Shown here piece after piece: positions 24,712 through 33,339 of a stretch of DNA of 64,000 bases (position 1 is its first letter; the number at the start of each line of letters is the position of its first letter). Location: the NCBI GenBank assembly GCA_963731285.1, contig CAVSUR010000001.1, forward strand, positions 1,040,798-1,104,797, read 5' to 3'. This stretch comes from CAVSUR01 sp963731285 (GTDB lineage Bacteria > Actinomycetota > Actinomycetes > Streptosporangiales > Streptosporangiaceae). Under the pieces are notes generated by a model that ran no database searches, had not been told where the DNA came from, and saw only the letters and a list, made by a program, of their open reading frames with translations. The translations under genes and the position numbers were made by a program.

Positions 24712-25196
24712 TCATGCAGCTGGCTGGCTGGGCCGCCAGCCGGTGCGGCGCCGCCAGCCGGTGCGGCGCCGCCGTCTGGTGCGGCGCCGCACCGGCGCGG
24801 TGGCGGGGCAGCACTGGCCCGCACCGGTCCACCCGGTGTGCGCCCGGCCGGTCCCGCCCGGCTCGGGTGCCGGCCCGGCTGGGCCACCAGCGGGCCGTGA
24901 CGGCACCGGCGGCGCCCGGCAGTGGCTGCCCGGGTGCCGCCGGTGCTGTCTCCCGATACGCGGCAGTGCTGCGACGGGGCCGCCGGGGGCAGGCAGCGGT
25001 GCGCTGCCCCGCCCACCGTCAGTGGCTGGCCAGCCGGCGGCCGCGCGGTGGCCGACGCCACCATGATCGCCGGTGTCATGCCCGCGCCCCGTGACGTCCG
25101 CATCCGGGGGTGTGCCGGCAGCAACAGCATCACGCTGGCTGTCGCCGCGACCAGCATGCTGACCGCGACCCCGGATGCCTTCGTCAGTGAGTCCAT
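24712..25196 (-). CDS. Possible small secreted protein, 3' end unresolved
   Basis: ATG 25196 has a strong ribosome-binding site (AAGGAGGGG, about 8 bases upstream), and the first residues, MDSLTKASGVAVSMLVAATA then SVMLLLPAHP, look like a signal peptide. Beyond residue 40 the reading is rich in Ala, Pro, Gly and Arg and runs into the sigma-factor gene without a stop, so the true end is uncertain. A frameshift to a stop at 24712 is one possibility. I do not recognise a family. The start is well supported, the rest is not. Confidence 0.35.
24733..24786 (+). repeat. 18-bp tandem repeat, three copies
   Basis: CCGCCAGCCGGTGCGGCG occurs at 24733 and 24751 exactly and at 24769 with a few changes. 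It lies upstream of the sigma-factor gene, within the unresolved low-complexity reading. Confidence 0.85.
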
Positions 25197-25705
25197 GCCG
25201 CGTCCCCTCCTTACGGCGGCGCCGGGTAACGCCGTCGGAGGTAGGAGTCCGCGCCCTGGCCGGCGCCAACACTTTCTGCCGGAATTTCTCATTCAGAACT
25301 TTCCCGGCCCCGGCCCCCACCGTCTCCGCCCACCCGTTCCCCGGCCCCGGCCCGCCGTCGCCGCCACCACCCGGCACACGCGGGGCCGACGGACAACACC
25401 TGCTGCCCGTGATCAGCTCACCTGGCCCTCAGCGGCGCCCCCGCGCCCGTCCCAACTGCATCGATGAAACTTCGCTGCGGTCCTGACTCGCACCAGACAA
25501 CATGAAGGCTTCACCGATGCGGTTGGTTACCGGGCGGGACCGGGCGGGACGGCCCGGTGCCGGGGACGAGCCGGGTACCGGCGGACCGCGCGGGCCTGCA
25601 CCGCGCAGCAGCGCCGGCCGCTCAGCCCTACAACCCCATCACCACGCAGTGGCACCGGCCGGCCACAATGGCGGCTTTTTGTTTACCGAAATACGTGCCG
25701 CAGAA
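25197..25705. other. About 500 bp without a supported gene
   Basis: Between the start of the putative secreted protein and the CsoR-like box I see no reading frame with protein-like composition. The stretch is pyrimidine-rich near 25300-25380 (alternating CCCGGCCCC) and may hold the leader of the minus-strand gene. Confidence 0.5.
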
Positions 25706-25735
25706 ATACCGCCTAGGGGTATCCAGATATACCCC
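25706..25735. promoter_or_regulatory. CsoR-like copper operator candidate
   Basis: ATACCGCCTAGGGGTAT (25706-25722) matches the pseudo-palindromic CsoR operator ATACCCCCTAGGGGTAT with a single change. An additional half-site, ATACCCC, follows at 25729-25735. It is about 100 bases upstream of the DUF5134 reading frame and is the only box of this type I noticed. CsoR represses copper-resistance genes and leaves DNA when it binds Cu(I); no csoR gene is in the window. Confidence 0.55.
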
Positions 25736-25821
25736 CGGCAGGTTTATGAATTCCCGGCTGCATTCCTGTTCACAGGACATCAATGCAGCTCAGAGGCATG
25801 ACCAATACTATGTGCACCAGC

Positions 25822-26504
25822 ATGTCTTGCCGTCGGCCCGGACCCGGCGGCGGCCGACCGAGCAGGACGTCGATCTGGTGCACGTGCTGATGGGCGTGGC
25901 CATGGCCGGCATGCTCGCCCCGCGCGCGCTGCTGCTGGCCGCCCGGCGCAGCCGGGCGGCGCGCTCTGGGCCGTCACCTGGGGCCTGGTCTTCGGCGTGG
26001 CCACGGTGTGGTTCGCGGCGCGGATCGCGCTGTCCTACCGGGCCACCGGCCGGCTACGGCCGGTCGGCAGCCACCACCTGCCGCACCTGATCATGTCCGG
26101 GACGATGGTCTACATGCTGGCCACCGTGGCCCGGCCAGCTCAGCTGTCCGGGGCCGGGGCGGCCGCCGCAGCCGCGCCGGCCGTGCACTTCCCGTTACTG
26201 GCGCTTATCCTGGCTCAGTTCATGGCGGGCTACGTGATGTGGACCGCCGACCGGCTGCCTACCCTGGCCCGGGTGCGGGCCTGGCGGCCCGCCCCGGCCG
26301 CGCTCGTCCCGGCCACTCCGGACCCGGTCGCTGCACTGGCCAGCTACCCCGGCGGCGGCCCGGCCAGCACTCTCCCCCGGCCGGCGCAGCCCGGCCGGCG
26401 CCAGCCCGGCCGCGCCCAGCCCGCCGCTCTCCCCCCGCCTGGCCTCGTGCTGCAACATCGTGATGGGCCTGGTCATGGGCTACATGCTGATCATCAGCCT
26501 GTAA
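25822..26504 (+). pseudogene. DUF5134-family membrane protein, broken by frameshifts
   Basis: Three frame segments together make a DUF5134 protein: HVLMGVAMAGMLAPRALLL, then GGALWAVTWGLVFGVATVWF and HHLPHLIMSGTMVYMLATVA in a second frame, and finally RLASCCNIVMGLVMGYMLII ending at 26504 in the first frame again. Breaks fall near 25945 and near 26425, the latter in a C run. Several membrane helices and histidine motifs are intact. The N-terminus appears short for the family. The function of DUF5134 is unknown; the upstream CsoR-like box hints at copper. Start is approximate. The 3' end overlaps the convergent photolyase by some 11 bases. Confidence 0.6.
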
Positions 26505-27917
26505 CCGCCGCGGCCCGGTACCGGTCGAGTGCGGCCAGCCGCGCCGTCTTGTGTTCCGCGATCGGCGCCGGGTAGTCCCGGCCGATCTGGCAGCCCGCGC
26601 GCTGCTGTTCGCCGGCGGGCATCCGCCACGGCTCGGCCAGGTAGCTGTCCGGCACCCGGGCCAGCTCGGGCAGATAGCGGCGCACGTACCGGCCGTCGGG
26701 ATCGAACCGCTGCTGCTGCAGCACCGGGTTGTACAGCCGCCGGAACACGGGCTGCGGGTCGACCCCGACCGACGCGATCCATTGCCAGTTGCCGTTGTTG
26801 CTGGCCTGGTCCCCGTCCAGCAGCAGGCGCATGAACCAGGCTTCGCCACGCCGCCAGTCGATGCCCAGGTCCTTGGTCAAGGAACGAGCCGGCCAGCAGC
26901 CGGACCCGGTTGTGCATCCAGCCTTCCCGTCGCAGCTGCCGCATCCCGGCGTATGACCAGCGGAAACCCGGTCCGGCCCGCGGTCCAGGCGGTGAAGTCG
27001 GCGTCGTCGCCCGGCCAGTCCAGGGTGCCGCGGTAGCGAGGCTGGAACTCCTGCCGCGAGTTCTCCGGGTGGTACACCAGCACGTGCTGGTAGAAGTCCC
27101 GCCAGCACAGCTGCCGCTGCAGTGCAGCTTCACCCTTAGCCACCGCGCCACTCCCCCGGCCGAGCTGGTCTTCTACCGCGCGCGGTGACAGGCAGCCGAA
27201 CCGCAGGTACGGCGACAGCCGCGACGAGCTGTCGGCACCGGCCTGATCCCGGCCGGTGTCGTAGGCGCGGACCGGCCCGGCCAGGAAGGTGGCCAGCCGG
27301 GCCCGCCCGGCGGTCTCGCCACCCGGGGCGGGCTCGGTCACCTCCTGGCGCAGGTCCAGGCGGGCCAGCGACGGCACCCGGCCGTGCCGGACCCGTGACG
27401 GCATGCTGACCGGCCCGGGCGCGTCCAGCACCGGCCGCCGCGGGGCGTCCTGCCAGCGGCGGTAGAACGGGGTGAATACGGTGTACGGCCGTCCCTGCCC
27501 GGTCAGCAGCGCGCGCACGTCGTCCAGCACGCTGACCCCGGGGTGCGCGTGCCCGGTCACCCCGGCCTGCTCCAGCGCGGCGCGCACCTGACGGCCCCGG
27601 ATCGCCTCGAACGGGCTGGGGTCCACGCTCAGGTGCATTTCGCTGGCCCCGGTCTCCCGGGCCAGCGCGGGCAGTTCCCGCTCCGGCGGCCCGTGCCGGA
27701 TGACCAGCCGGGCGCCGCGCGCGGCGAGCTGTTCATCCAGGTCGGTCAGGCACTCGAGCAGGAACGCGGTCCGCGGCCCAGAGGCGTGCCGGCCGTGCAG
27801 CAGCCGGTCGTCCAGGCAGAACACCGGCACGATCTGCTCGTGCCGGGCCAGCGCCTCCCGCAACGCCGGGTGGTCGTGTACCCGCAGGTCACGGCGGAAC
27901 CAGACGAGAGCCACCAT
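26494..27917 (-). CDS. phr: Deoxyribodipyrimidine photolyase, two frameshifts
   Basis: From ATG 27917, VALVWFRRDLRVHDHPALRE is the antenna-domain start of class I photolyases. SSRLSPYLRFGCLSPRAVE and LCWRDFYQHVLVYHPENSRQ belong to the FAD domain. The frame shifts near 26960 (after AGRTGFPLV) so that MRQLRREGWMHNRVRLLAGS is read, and again near 26882 for KDLGIDWRRGEAWFMRLLLD and NNGNWQWIASVGVDPQPVFR, the DNA/FAD-binding core. The stop is at 26494. The restored length of about 470 residues is normal. The enzyme repairs cyclobutane pyrimidine dimers with blue light. Confidence 0.8.
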
Positions 27918-27947
27918 GGTGGCGGATGCTACCCAGCGGGCCGCCGG

Positions 27948-28736
27948 TTATCCGGCAGGCGGGTCCAGGTCCAGGTCGACCACGACCGGGGCGTGGTCGG
28001 AGGGGCCCTTGCCCTTGCGGGCTTCCCGGTCGATGTAGGCGTCCTTGACCGCCGCAGCCACCGGCGCGCTGGCCAGCACCAGGTCGATGCGCATGCCCAT
28101 GCCCTTGTGGAACATGCCCGCCCGGTAGTCCCAGTAGGTGAACGGCTGGCCCTTGAGGGCGCGGGCCGGCACGTCGGTGAAGCCGAGCGCCAGCACATCG
28201 GCCAGCGCGGCCCGCTCCTGCGGGGTGACGTGGGTGGAGCCCACGAACGCCGCCGGGTCCCACACGTCGTCATCGGTGGGCGCGATGTTGAAGTCGCCGC
28301 ACACCACCAGCCGCGGGTGGCCGGCCAGGTCGGTGCGCAGCGCGTCGCGCAGCACGGCCAGCCAGTTCAGCTTGTAGGCCAGGTGCGGGCTGTCCAGCGC
28401 GCGGCCGTTCGGCACGTATACCGACCACACCCGGCAGCCCGCGCAGGTCGCGGAGATGGCCCGGGCCTCCGGGTCTGGGAAGCCGGGCTCGGCGGTGAAG
28501 CCGCGGCGCACGTCCTCCAGGCCGGTACGGGACAGGATGGCCACCCCGTTCCAGCGGCCGGTGCCGTACAGCGCGGCCTGGTAGCCCAGCTCGCCGACCT
28601 CCGCGGCCGGGAAGCCGCTGTCCGGGGCCTTGGTTTCCTGCAGGCACAGCACGTCCGGCCGGACCTCGTCCAGCCAGCCGAGCAGCCGGGGCAGCCGGGC
28701 CTGTGCCGAGTTGACGTTCCAGGTGGCCAGCCGCAC
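27948..28736 (-). CDS. xth: Exodeoxyribonuclease III
   Basis: A 262-residue member of the exonuclease III/AP endonuclease family. RLATWNVNSAQARLP at the start, DVLCLQETKAPD (metal-binding Glu), VYVPNGRALDSP, VVCGDFNIAPTDDDVWDP, and the C-terminal RIDLVLAS and GPSDHAPVVVDL (catalytic Asp-His) are all present. It repairs abasic sites and blocked 3' ends. It lies 30 bases upstream of the photolyase on the same strand, forming a small DNA-repair pair. Confidence 0.92.
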   Translation of the reverse strand: MRLATWNVNSAQARLPRLLGWLDEVRPDVLCLQETKAPDSGFPAAEVGELGYQAALYGTGRWNGVAILSRTGLEDVRRGFTAEPGFPDPEARAISATCAGCRVWSVYVPNGRALDSPHLAYKLNWLAVLRDALRTDLAGHPRLVVCGDFNIAPTDDDVWDPAAFVGSTHVTPQERAALADVLALGFTDVPARALKGQPFTYWDYRAGMFHKGMGMRIDLVLASAPVAAAVKDAYIDREARKGKGPSDHAPVVVDLDLDPPAG

Positions 28737-28755
28737 GGTCGTCGCTCCCGTTCTG

Positions 28756-29751
28756 TCAGGCGTTGGCGTGCAGGGCGGCGTTCAGCGCGGTGCCGTGCCC
28801 GGACCGCTCGATGACCCGGACCGCGCCGGTCTGCGAGTCGCGCAGCCAGAGCAGGCCGGACCGGCCGGACAGGTCGCGTGCCTTCACCACCTGCCCGTCC
28901 GGCAGCGCCACCTTGGTGCCCGCGGTGACGTACAGGCCGGCCTCGACCACGCAGTCGTCGCCGAGCGAGATGCCAATGCCCGCGTTCGAGCCGATCAGGC
29001 AGCGCTCGCCGACCGAGATCGTCTCCTTGCCGCCGCCGGACAGGGTGCCCATGATGGCCGCGCCGCCGCCCACGTCCGAGCCGTCGCCGACCACCACACC
29101 GGCCGAGATCCGGCCCTCCACCATGGACGTGCCGAGAGTGCCGGCGTTGAAGTTGACGAAGCCCTCGTGCATGACCGTGGTGCCCTCGGCCAGGTGCGCG
29201 CCGAGCCGGACCCGGTCCGCGTCGGAGATGCGCACCCCGGTGGGCAGCACGTAGTCCACCATCCGCGGGAACTTGTCCACCCCGTACACGGTGACCGGGC
29301 CCCGGCGGCGCAGCCGCAGCCGGGTGGCCTCGAAATCCGGCACCGGGCACGGCCCGTGGTTGGTCCACGCCACGTTGGCCAGCAGGCCGAAGACGCCGTC
29401 CAGGTTGCAGCCACGCGGCGGGACCAGGCGGCCGGACAGCAGGTGCAGCCGCAGGTAGACGTCATGGGCATCGGCCGGGGGATCGGACAGCCGGCCGATC
29501 ATCGTGCGTACCGCGATGACCTCAACCCCGCGATCGGCATCCGGTCCGAGCAGCCCGGCCGCATCCGGCCCGAACTCGGCCGCGGCTTCGGCGGCGGACA
29601 GCCGGGCGGTGCCGTCGGCCGGCTGCGCCGGGATCAGCCGCGGCGCCGGGAACCAGGTGTCCAGCACGGTGCCGCCCGCCATGGTGGCCAGGCCAGCGCC
29701 CTGCGCCCCGGTCAGCTCGGCATCGAAGTCAGGCTCAGTCACGGCCCACAT
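28756..29751 (-). CDS. dapD: Tetrahydrodipicolinate N-succinyltransferase, actinobacterial type
   Basis: A 331-residue left-handed beta-helix acyltransferase. TVYGVDKFPRMVDYVLPTGV and GTTVMHEGFVNFNAGTLGTS, then VEGRISAGVVVGDGSDVGGG, SNAGIGISLGDDCVVEAGLY and a hexapeptide-repeat tail are the actinomycete DapD signatures. It succinylates tetrahydrodipicolinate in the lysine/DAP pathway needed for peptidoglycan. ATG 29751 is the family start, but the same frame stays open upstream through a HicA-like domain without a stop. Confidence 0.9.
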   Translation of the reverse strand: MWAVTEPDFDAELTGAQGAGLATMAGGTVLDTWFPAPRLIPAQPADGTARLSAAEAAAEFGPDAAGLLGPDADRGVEVIAVRTMIGRLSDPPADAHDVYLRLHLLSGRLVPPRGCNLDGVFGLLANVAWTNHGPCPVPDFEATRLRLRRRGPVTVYGVDKFPRMVDYVLPTGVRISDADRVRLGAHLAEGTTVMHEGFVNFNAGTLGTSMVEGRISAGVVVGDGSDVGGGAAIMGTLSGGGKETISVGERCLIGSNAGIGISLGDDCVVEAGLYVTAGTKVALPDGQVVKARDLSGRSGLLWLRDSQTGAVRVIERSGHGTALNAALHANA

Positions 29752-30072
29752 GCTAGCCGCCGCGGGTGGGTCAGGCCTGCCGGCCGCTGGGCCCAGTATC
29801 CGCGGCGTCGGCTCGGTAGCCGGCCGGGCGAGCATCTGGCGCAGGTTGACAACTGCCTGGGTGTCGATGTCTTTGTGGCGGGGCGGGTCGAAGTACTCGG
29901 TCTGGGACGCTATGGTCACCGCGACCTTGCCGCCGTGCTGCTCTTCGGCTGAGCCGACCGCGCCCAGCAGCGACAGCACGGCACGCCACTCGATGTTGTG
30001 GCCTGCGGGATGCTGGAAGAGCTGGCGGAGCGTATTGCGCTGATGGTTACTGAGGTGAGTCGACGCTGACAC
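29752..30072 (-). CDS. HicA-like small domain, in frame with dapD without a stop
   Basis: From GTG 30072 (GGAG upstream) the product reads NHQRNTLRQLFQHPAGHNIEW, later RAVLSLLGAVGSAEEQ and a terminal PRHKDIDTQAVVNLRQML. This matches the ~85-residue HicA-like (dsRBD-fold) proteins of actinomycetes, usually encoded as separate genes. Here no stop occurs before the dapD ATG, so it would be read as a roughly 440-residue fusion. A one-base change would restore a stop near 29771. No HicB-type partner is recognisable, so a toxin-antitoxin role is not supported. Confidence 0.6.
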
Positions 30073-30313
30073 GCGCGCTCCTCTCCGCTCCGCCAGCACG
30101 GGCGGAGCTGGGAATGCCCGGCCCGGGCGACCCGGCAAGGGCCTCCCGGCTGGCGCTGTCGTGCCCGCCTTCCCATTCCCAGGTACTCACCTCGATGTTG
30201 TCTGGATTGTCCGGTGTCCTCTTGGCCGGGATGCGGGCGGCCGGGGTGGAGCCGTTGACGGAGGGGGGCGGCGCAGCGGTAGTCGTGCCCGGCGGGGCCG
30301 GTGTTTCGGTCAT
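30047..30313 (-). CDS. Possible small disordered protein
   Basis: An 88-residue reading from ATG 30313: a Pro/Ala/Thr-rich start (MTETPAPPGTTTAAPPPSVN) followed by PDNPDNIEVSTWEWEGGHDS. GGAAAGAAG precedes it. It overlaps the HicA-like start by 26 bases. Nothing recognisable; it may be real and coupled to the next gene, or chance. Confidence 0.3.
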   Translation of the reverse strand: MTETPAPPGTTTAAPPPSVNGSTPAARIPAKRTPDNPDNIEVSTWEWEGGHDSASREALAGSPGPGIPSSARAGGAERSARVSVDSPQ

Positions 30314-30484
30314 GGCACTGCTTCTTTCCAGAGTGGGAGCGCGCCGTTGAGGCCTTGGCGGCTTCCGTGCGGACCCGGGCTTGCCGCGGCCTTCGGCGGT
30401 TGCTTCCCGGTGCCTGCGCTCAGACTACAGTCGAAACTCATAACTAGCAATTGTTTTCTGGAATAAGTGTGCTAGTTTTGCAGA

Positions 30485-30856
30485 GTGGCGAGGTGGAGCT
30501 TCCTGACCAACCACGCCCGCGTCCTGCTGTGCATCGCCAGCGACCCGGGCGCGCGACTGCGTGACATCGCGGCCAGCCTGGGCATCACCGAGCGCAGCGC
30601 GTACGGCATCGTCACCGACCTGAACGCAGCCGGATACGTCGTCAAGCAGAAAGACGGCCGCCGCAATCGCTACCAGATCCAGGCGCACCTCCCGCTGCCC
30701 GAACCGGCCAGCCAGGAACCCGCCATCGGCGAGGTTCTGGACCTCCTGGCCGGTGACGGCGCCCGGCAGTTCACCGATCGTGGCCGGTCGGCCGGGCCGG
30801 GTGAGCCCGACGATGGGCGGCCGACTCATCATCCAGGCCAGCCGAGCGATTCCTGA
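30485..30856 (+). CDS. Winged-helix (MarR-like) DNA-binding protein
   Basis: A 123-residue protein from GTG 30485. RVLLCIASDPGARLRDIAAS followed by LGITERSAYGIVTDLNAAGY is a clean winged-helix domain, with wing KQKDGRRNRYQIQAHLPLP. The last 40 residues are low complexity and may be disordered. Such single-domain proteins occur widely in actinomycetes. The AT-rich upstream region (30430-30480) is a likely promoter. The target is unknown. Confidence 0.75.
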   Translation: MARWSFLTNHARVLLCIASDPGARLRDIAASLGITERSAYGIVTDLNAAGYVVKQKDGRRNRYQIQAHLPLPEPASQEPAIGEVLDLLAGDGARQFTDRGRSAGPGEPDDGRPTHHPGQPSDS

Positions 30857-30954
30857 GATTGCTCACCATCGCGCAGCCGAACCGGGCAGGTAAACCGGTC
30901 TGGGTGGACGGGCCAGCGCCCGCAAGCACCCCCGCGGTCTCCGGCGGACCAGCG

Positions 30955-32415
30955 CTAGTCGCCTAGTTCGGCGCGGCGGCGGGTGACGAACTCTTCCAGC
31001 TCGGCCCGGATGGCGTCGTCCAGCGGCGGCGGCTGGTACTCGGAAAGCGTCTTGGCGCAGATCTCGCCGGCCCGGGCGGTGGTGTCCTTGCCGCCCAGCT
31101 TGAGCCAGCGCTCGTAGTTGGCGGTGGAGGACAGCAGCGGCCGGTAGAAGCACTCCCGGAACCGCTCCATGGTGTGCGCCGCGCCGAGGAAGTGCCCGCC
31201 GTGGCCGACCTCCTCGTGCGCGCCGAACGCCAGCGACGCCTCGTCGATCTCCAGCGGGGTGAACTCGACCCGCAGCATGCGCAGCAGCTCGATGTCGATG
31301 ATGAACTTCTCGTAGCAGCTGACCAGGCCGCCCTCCAGCCAGCCAGCCGCGTGCATGACGAAGTTGGTGCCGGCCAGGAACGTGGGCAGCAGCGTCATCA
31401 GCGCTTCGTAGGCGGCCTGCGCGTCCGCGGTCTGGCTGGAGTTCAGCCCGCCGCCGGTGCGGAACGGCAGCCCGAAGTGCCGGGCCAGCTGGCCGGTGCA
31501 GAGCAGCCCGATCGCCGATTCCGGGGTGCCGAAGCTGGGCGAGCCGGACTGCATGTCGATGTTGGACAGGAACGAGCCGAAGATGACCGGGCAGCCGGGC
31601 CGGATCAGCTGGGCCAGCGCAATGCCGGACAGCGCCTCGGCCAGCTGCTGCACCAGCGCGGCCGGGATGGACACCGGCGACATCGCGCCCATCAGCAGGA
31701 ACGGCGTCAGCACCACGGGCTGGTTGGCCGCGCAGTACTCGAACTGGGCGTCCAGCATCCGGTCGTCCCAGCGCAGCGGCGAGTTGCAGTTGATCAGCGA
31801 CACAACCGCCGGCGTCTGCTGGATGGCGGCCCGTCCCGCCGCGGCACCCTGCCCGCCGCCGAACAGGATCTCGGTCATCCGGATCGTGTCGGCCGCGTTC
31901 GGCCCGGACACCACGTTGCCCATGTAGATCTTGTCGGTCACCGTCTGCAGCGCGTAGATCATGTCCAGGTGCCGGGAGTCGAGCGGCGCGTCGTTCGGCT
32001 CGCAGATCACCCCGCCGGCCGAATCCAGCTCGGGGAACGACTGGGACAGCATGCACAGCTTGCGGAAGTCGTCCAGCGTGGCGTCCCGCCGGACCTCGCC
32101 CTCCCGGATGAACGGCGAGCCGTACACCGCGCCGAACACCATGTCGTCCCCGCCGATGTGCACGTTGTTGGCCGGGTTCCGGGCCTGCAGGTCGAACTCC
32201 CGTGGCGCCTTGGCCACCTGTTCCAGGACGAACTCCGGGTCGAGGAAGACCACCTCGCCGTCCACCTTCTGGCCGGCCTGGCGGAACAGCTCTACCGCCT
32301 CCGGCTTGGCGAACTGGACGCCGATTTCCGAGACGATCCGCCGCCAGCCCCGGTCCAGCACACTGATCGCGTCGGCGGACAGGATCTCGTAGCGCGGCAT
32401 CGCGTTGCGGAACAT
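30955..32415 (-). CDS. mttB: MttB-superfamily (non-pyrrolysine) corrinoid methyltransferase
   Basis: A 486-residue TIM-barrel protein of the trimethylamine methyltransferase family: FGAVYGSPFIREGEVRRDA near the N-terminus, GNVVSGPNAADTIRM, PFLLMGAMSPVSIPAALVQQ, PFRTGGGLNSSQTADAQAAY and AHEEVGHGGHFLGAAHT. No in-frame TAG exists, so there is no pyrrolysine. Such MttB homologues move a methyl group from quaternary amines (glycine betaine in the characterised MtgB, others include proline betaine and carnitine) to a corrinoid protein. It is divergent from the corrinoid operon. The neighbouring dimethylglycine and choline genes favour glycine betaine. ATG 32415 has TTGGGG upstream; GTG 32421 is possible. 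Confidence 0.88.
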   Translation of the reverse strand: MFRNAMPRYEILSADAISVLDRGWRRIVSEIGVQFAKPEAVELFRQAGQKVDGEVVFLDPEFVLEQVAKAPREFDLQARNPANNVHIGGDDMVFGAVYGSPFIREGEVRRDATLDDFRKLCMLSQSFPELDSAGGVICEPNDAPLDSRHLDMIYALQTVTDKIYMGNVVSGPNAADTIRMTEILFGGGQGAAAGRAAIQQTPAVVSLINCNSPLRWDDRMLDAQFEYCAANQPVVLTPFLLMGAMSPVSIPAALVQQLAEALSGIALAQLIRPGCPVIFGSFLSNIDMQSGSPSFGTPESAIGLLCTGQLARHFGLPFRTGGGLNSSQTADAQAAYEALMTLLPTFLAGTNFVMHAAGWLEGGLVSCYEKFIIDIELLRMLRVEFTPLEIDEASLAFGAHEEVGHGGHFLGAAHTMERFRECFYRPLLSSTANYERWLKLGGKDTTARAGEICAKTLSEYQPPPLDDAIRAELEEFVTRRRAELGD

Positions 32416-32472
32416 CGGCACCCCAATCTTGACCCTCTCCCGGCCCGGTACGTAGCATCACATCGTAGAACA

Positions 32473-32493
32473 GAGTTCCGTAACATGGAACTC
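32473..32493. promoter_or_regulatory. Inverted-repeat operator between mttB and the IclR gene
   Basis: GAGTTCC-N7-GGAACTC is a perfect 7+7 inverted repeat midway between the divergent mttB and regulator starts. An overlapping half pair, GAAC-AGA-GTTC, lies at 32468-32478. Position and form suit an IclR-family operator controlling both directions. Confidence 0.6.
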
Positions 32494-32520
32494 ATGGGCG
32501 TGAGCAGAACAGGTACGGGC

Positions 32521-33339
32521 ATGACGGCAACCCCCACCGGAACCCAGGCGGTGGACCGGGCGGCGCGGCTGGTCACCGAAGTGGTGCACGCGGCCGATTC
32601 GGTGACGTTCACCGAGCTGGCCGCGGCCACCGGGCTGGCCAAGAGCACCACGTCCCGGCTGCTCGACGCGCTGGAGCGGGGCGGCCTGGTCCGGCGCACC
32701 GCCGACGGCCGGTTCTCCCCCGGCGAGGTGTTCGTCCGGTACGCCTGGCGCGGCGGGGCCGAGGCCGGGCTGACCGAGGTGGCCCGGCCGTTCCTGGACC
32801 GGCTCGGCGAGCTGACCGGCGAGACGGTCAACCTGGGCGTGGCCCGGGACGGCATGGTCGAGCAGATCGCCCAGGTGGACAGCCGGTACCTGATCGGCGG
32901 GACCAACTGGCTGGGCCGGCCGGTGCCGATGCACTGCGCCGCGCTGGGCAAGGTGCTGCTCGCCTACGGCGCGGCTGAGCTGCCCGAGGGCCGGCTGGAA
33001 TCCCGCACCACGCGGACCATCACCAGCCGGGCCGCCCTGGACGACGACCTGCTCGACGTGCGCCGCCACGGCTACGCGATCACCGACGAGGAACTGGAGC
33101 CCGGCCTGGTCGCGCTGGCCGCCCCGGTGTTCCGGGACGGCGCGGTCGTGGTGGCCGCCCTGTCGGTATCCGCCCCGGCCAGCCGCCTCACCCCAGCCCG
33201 GCTGCCCGAGGTGGCCAAAGCCTGTGTGACCGAAGCGGAAGGCCTGTCCGCCGCCCTCGGCCACCGCTCCACCGACCACGGGCCCACCGACCACGGGCCC
33301 ACCGAGACAGCCAGCACGACGAAGGAAGGTGCCGCGTGA
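32521..33339 (+). CDS. IclR-family regulator of the methyltransferase genes
   Basis: A 272-residue regulator. SVTFTELAAATGLAKSTTSR then LLDALERGGLVRR is the winged helix; GGTNWLGRPVPMHCAALGKV and RRHGYAITDEELEPGLVALA are the effector-binding IclR domain. The C-terminus has a 15-base tandem duplication giving TDHGPTDHGPT. ATG 32521 is used since ATGs at 32485 and 32494 overlap or abut the operator. The stop overlaps the corrinoid gene start (GTGA), so it is co-expressed with the pathway. The ligand is likely a methylated amine, by inference. Confidence 0.85.
   Translation: MTATPTGTQAVDRAARLVTEVVHAADSVTFTELAAATGLAKSTTSRLLDALERGGLVRRTADGRFSPGEVFVRYAWRGGAEAGLTEVARPFLDRLGELTGETVNLGVARDGMVEQIAQVDSRYLIGGTNWLGRPVPMHCAALGKVLLAYGAAELPEGRLESRTTRTITSRAALDDDLLDVRRHGYAITDEELEPGLVALAAPVFRDGAVVVAALSVSAPASRLTPARLPEVAKACVTEAEGLSAALGHRSTDHGPTDHGPTETASTTKEGAA

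Noticed and set aside
29752..30313. HicA/HicB toxin-antitoxin pair
   Set aside because: The upstream 88-residue reading has no HicB features and the HicA-like domain runs into dapD; only a HicA-like fold is supported.
30955..32415. Pyrrolysine-containing trimethylamine methyltransferase
   Set aside because: No in-frame TAG is present and no pyl genes are in the window; the gene is a non-pyrrolysine homologue.
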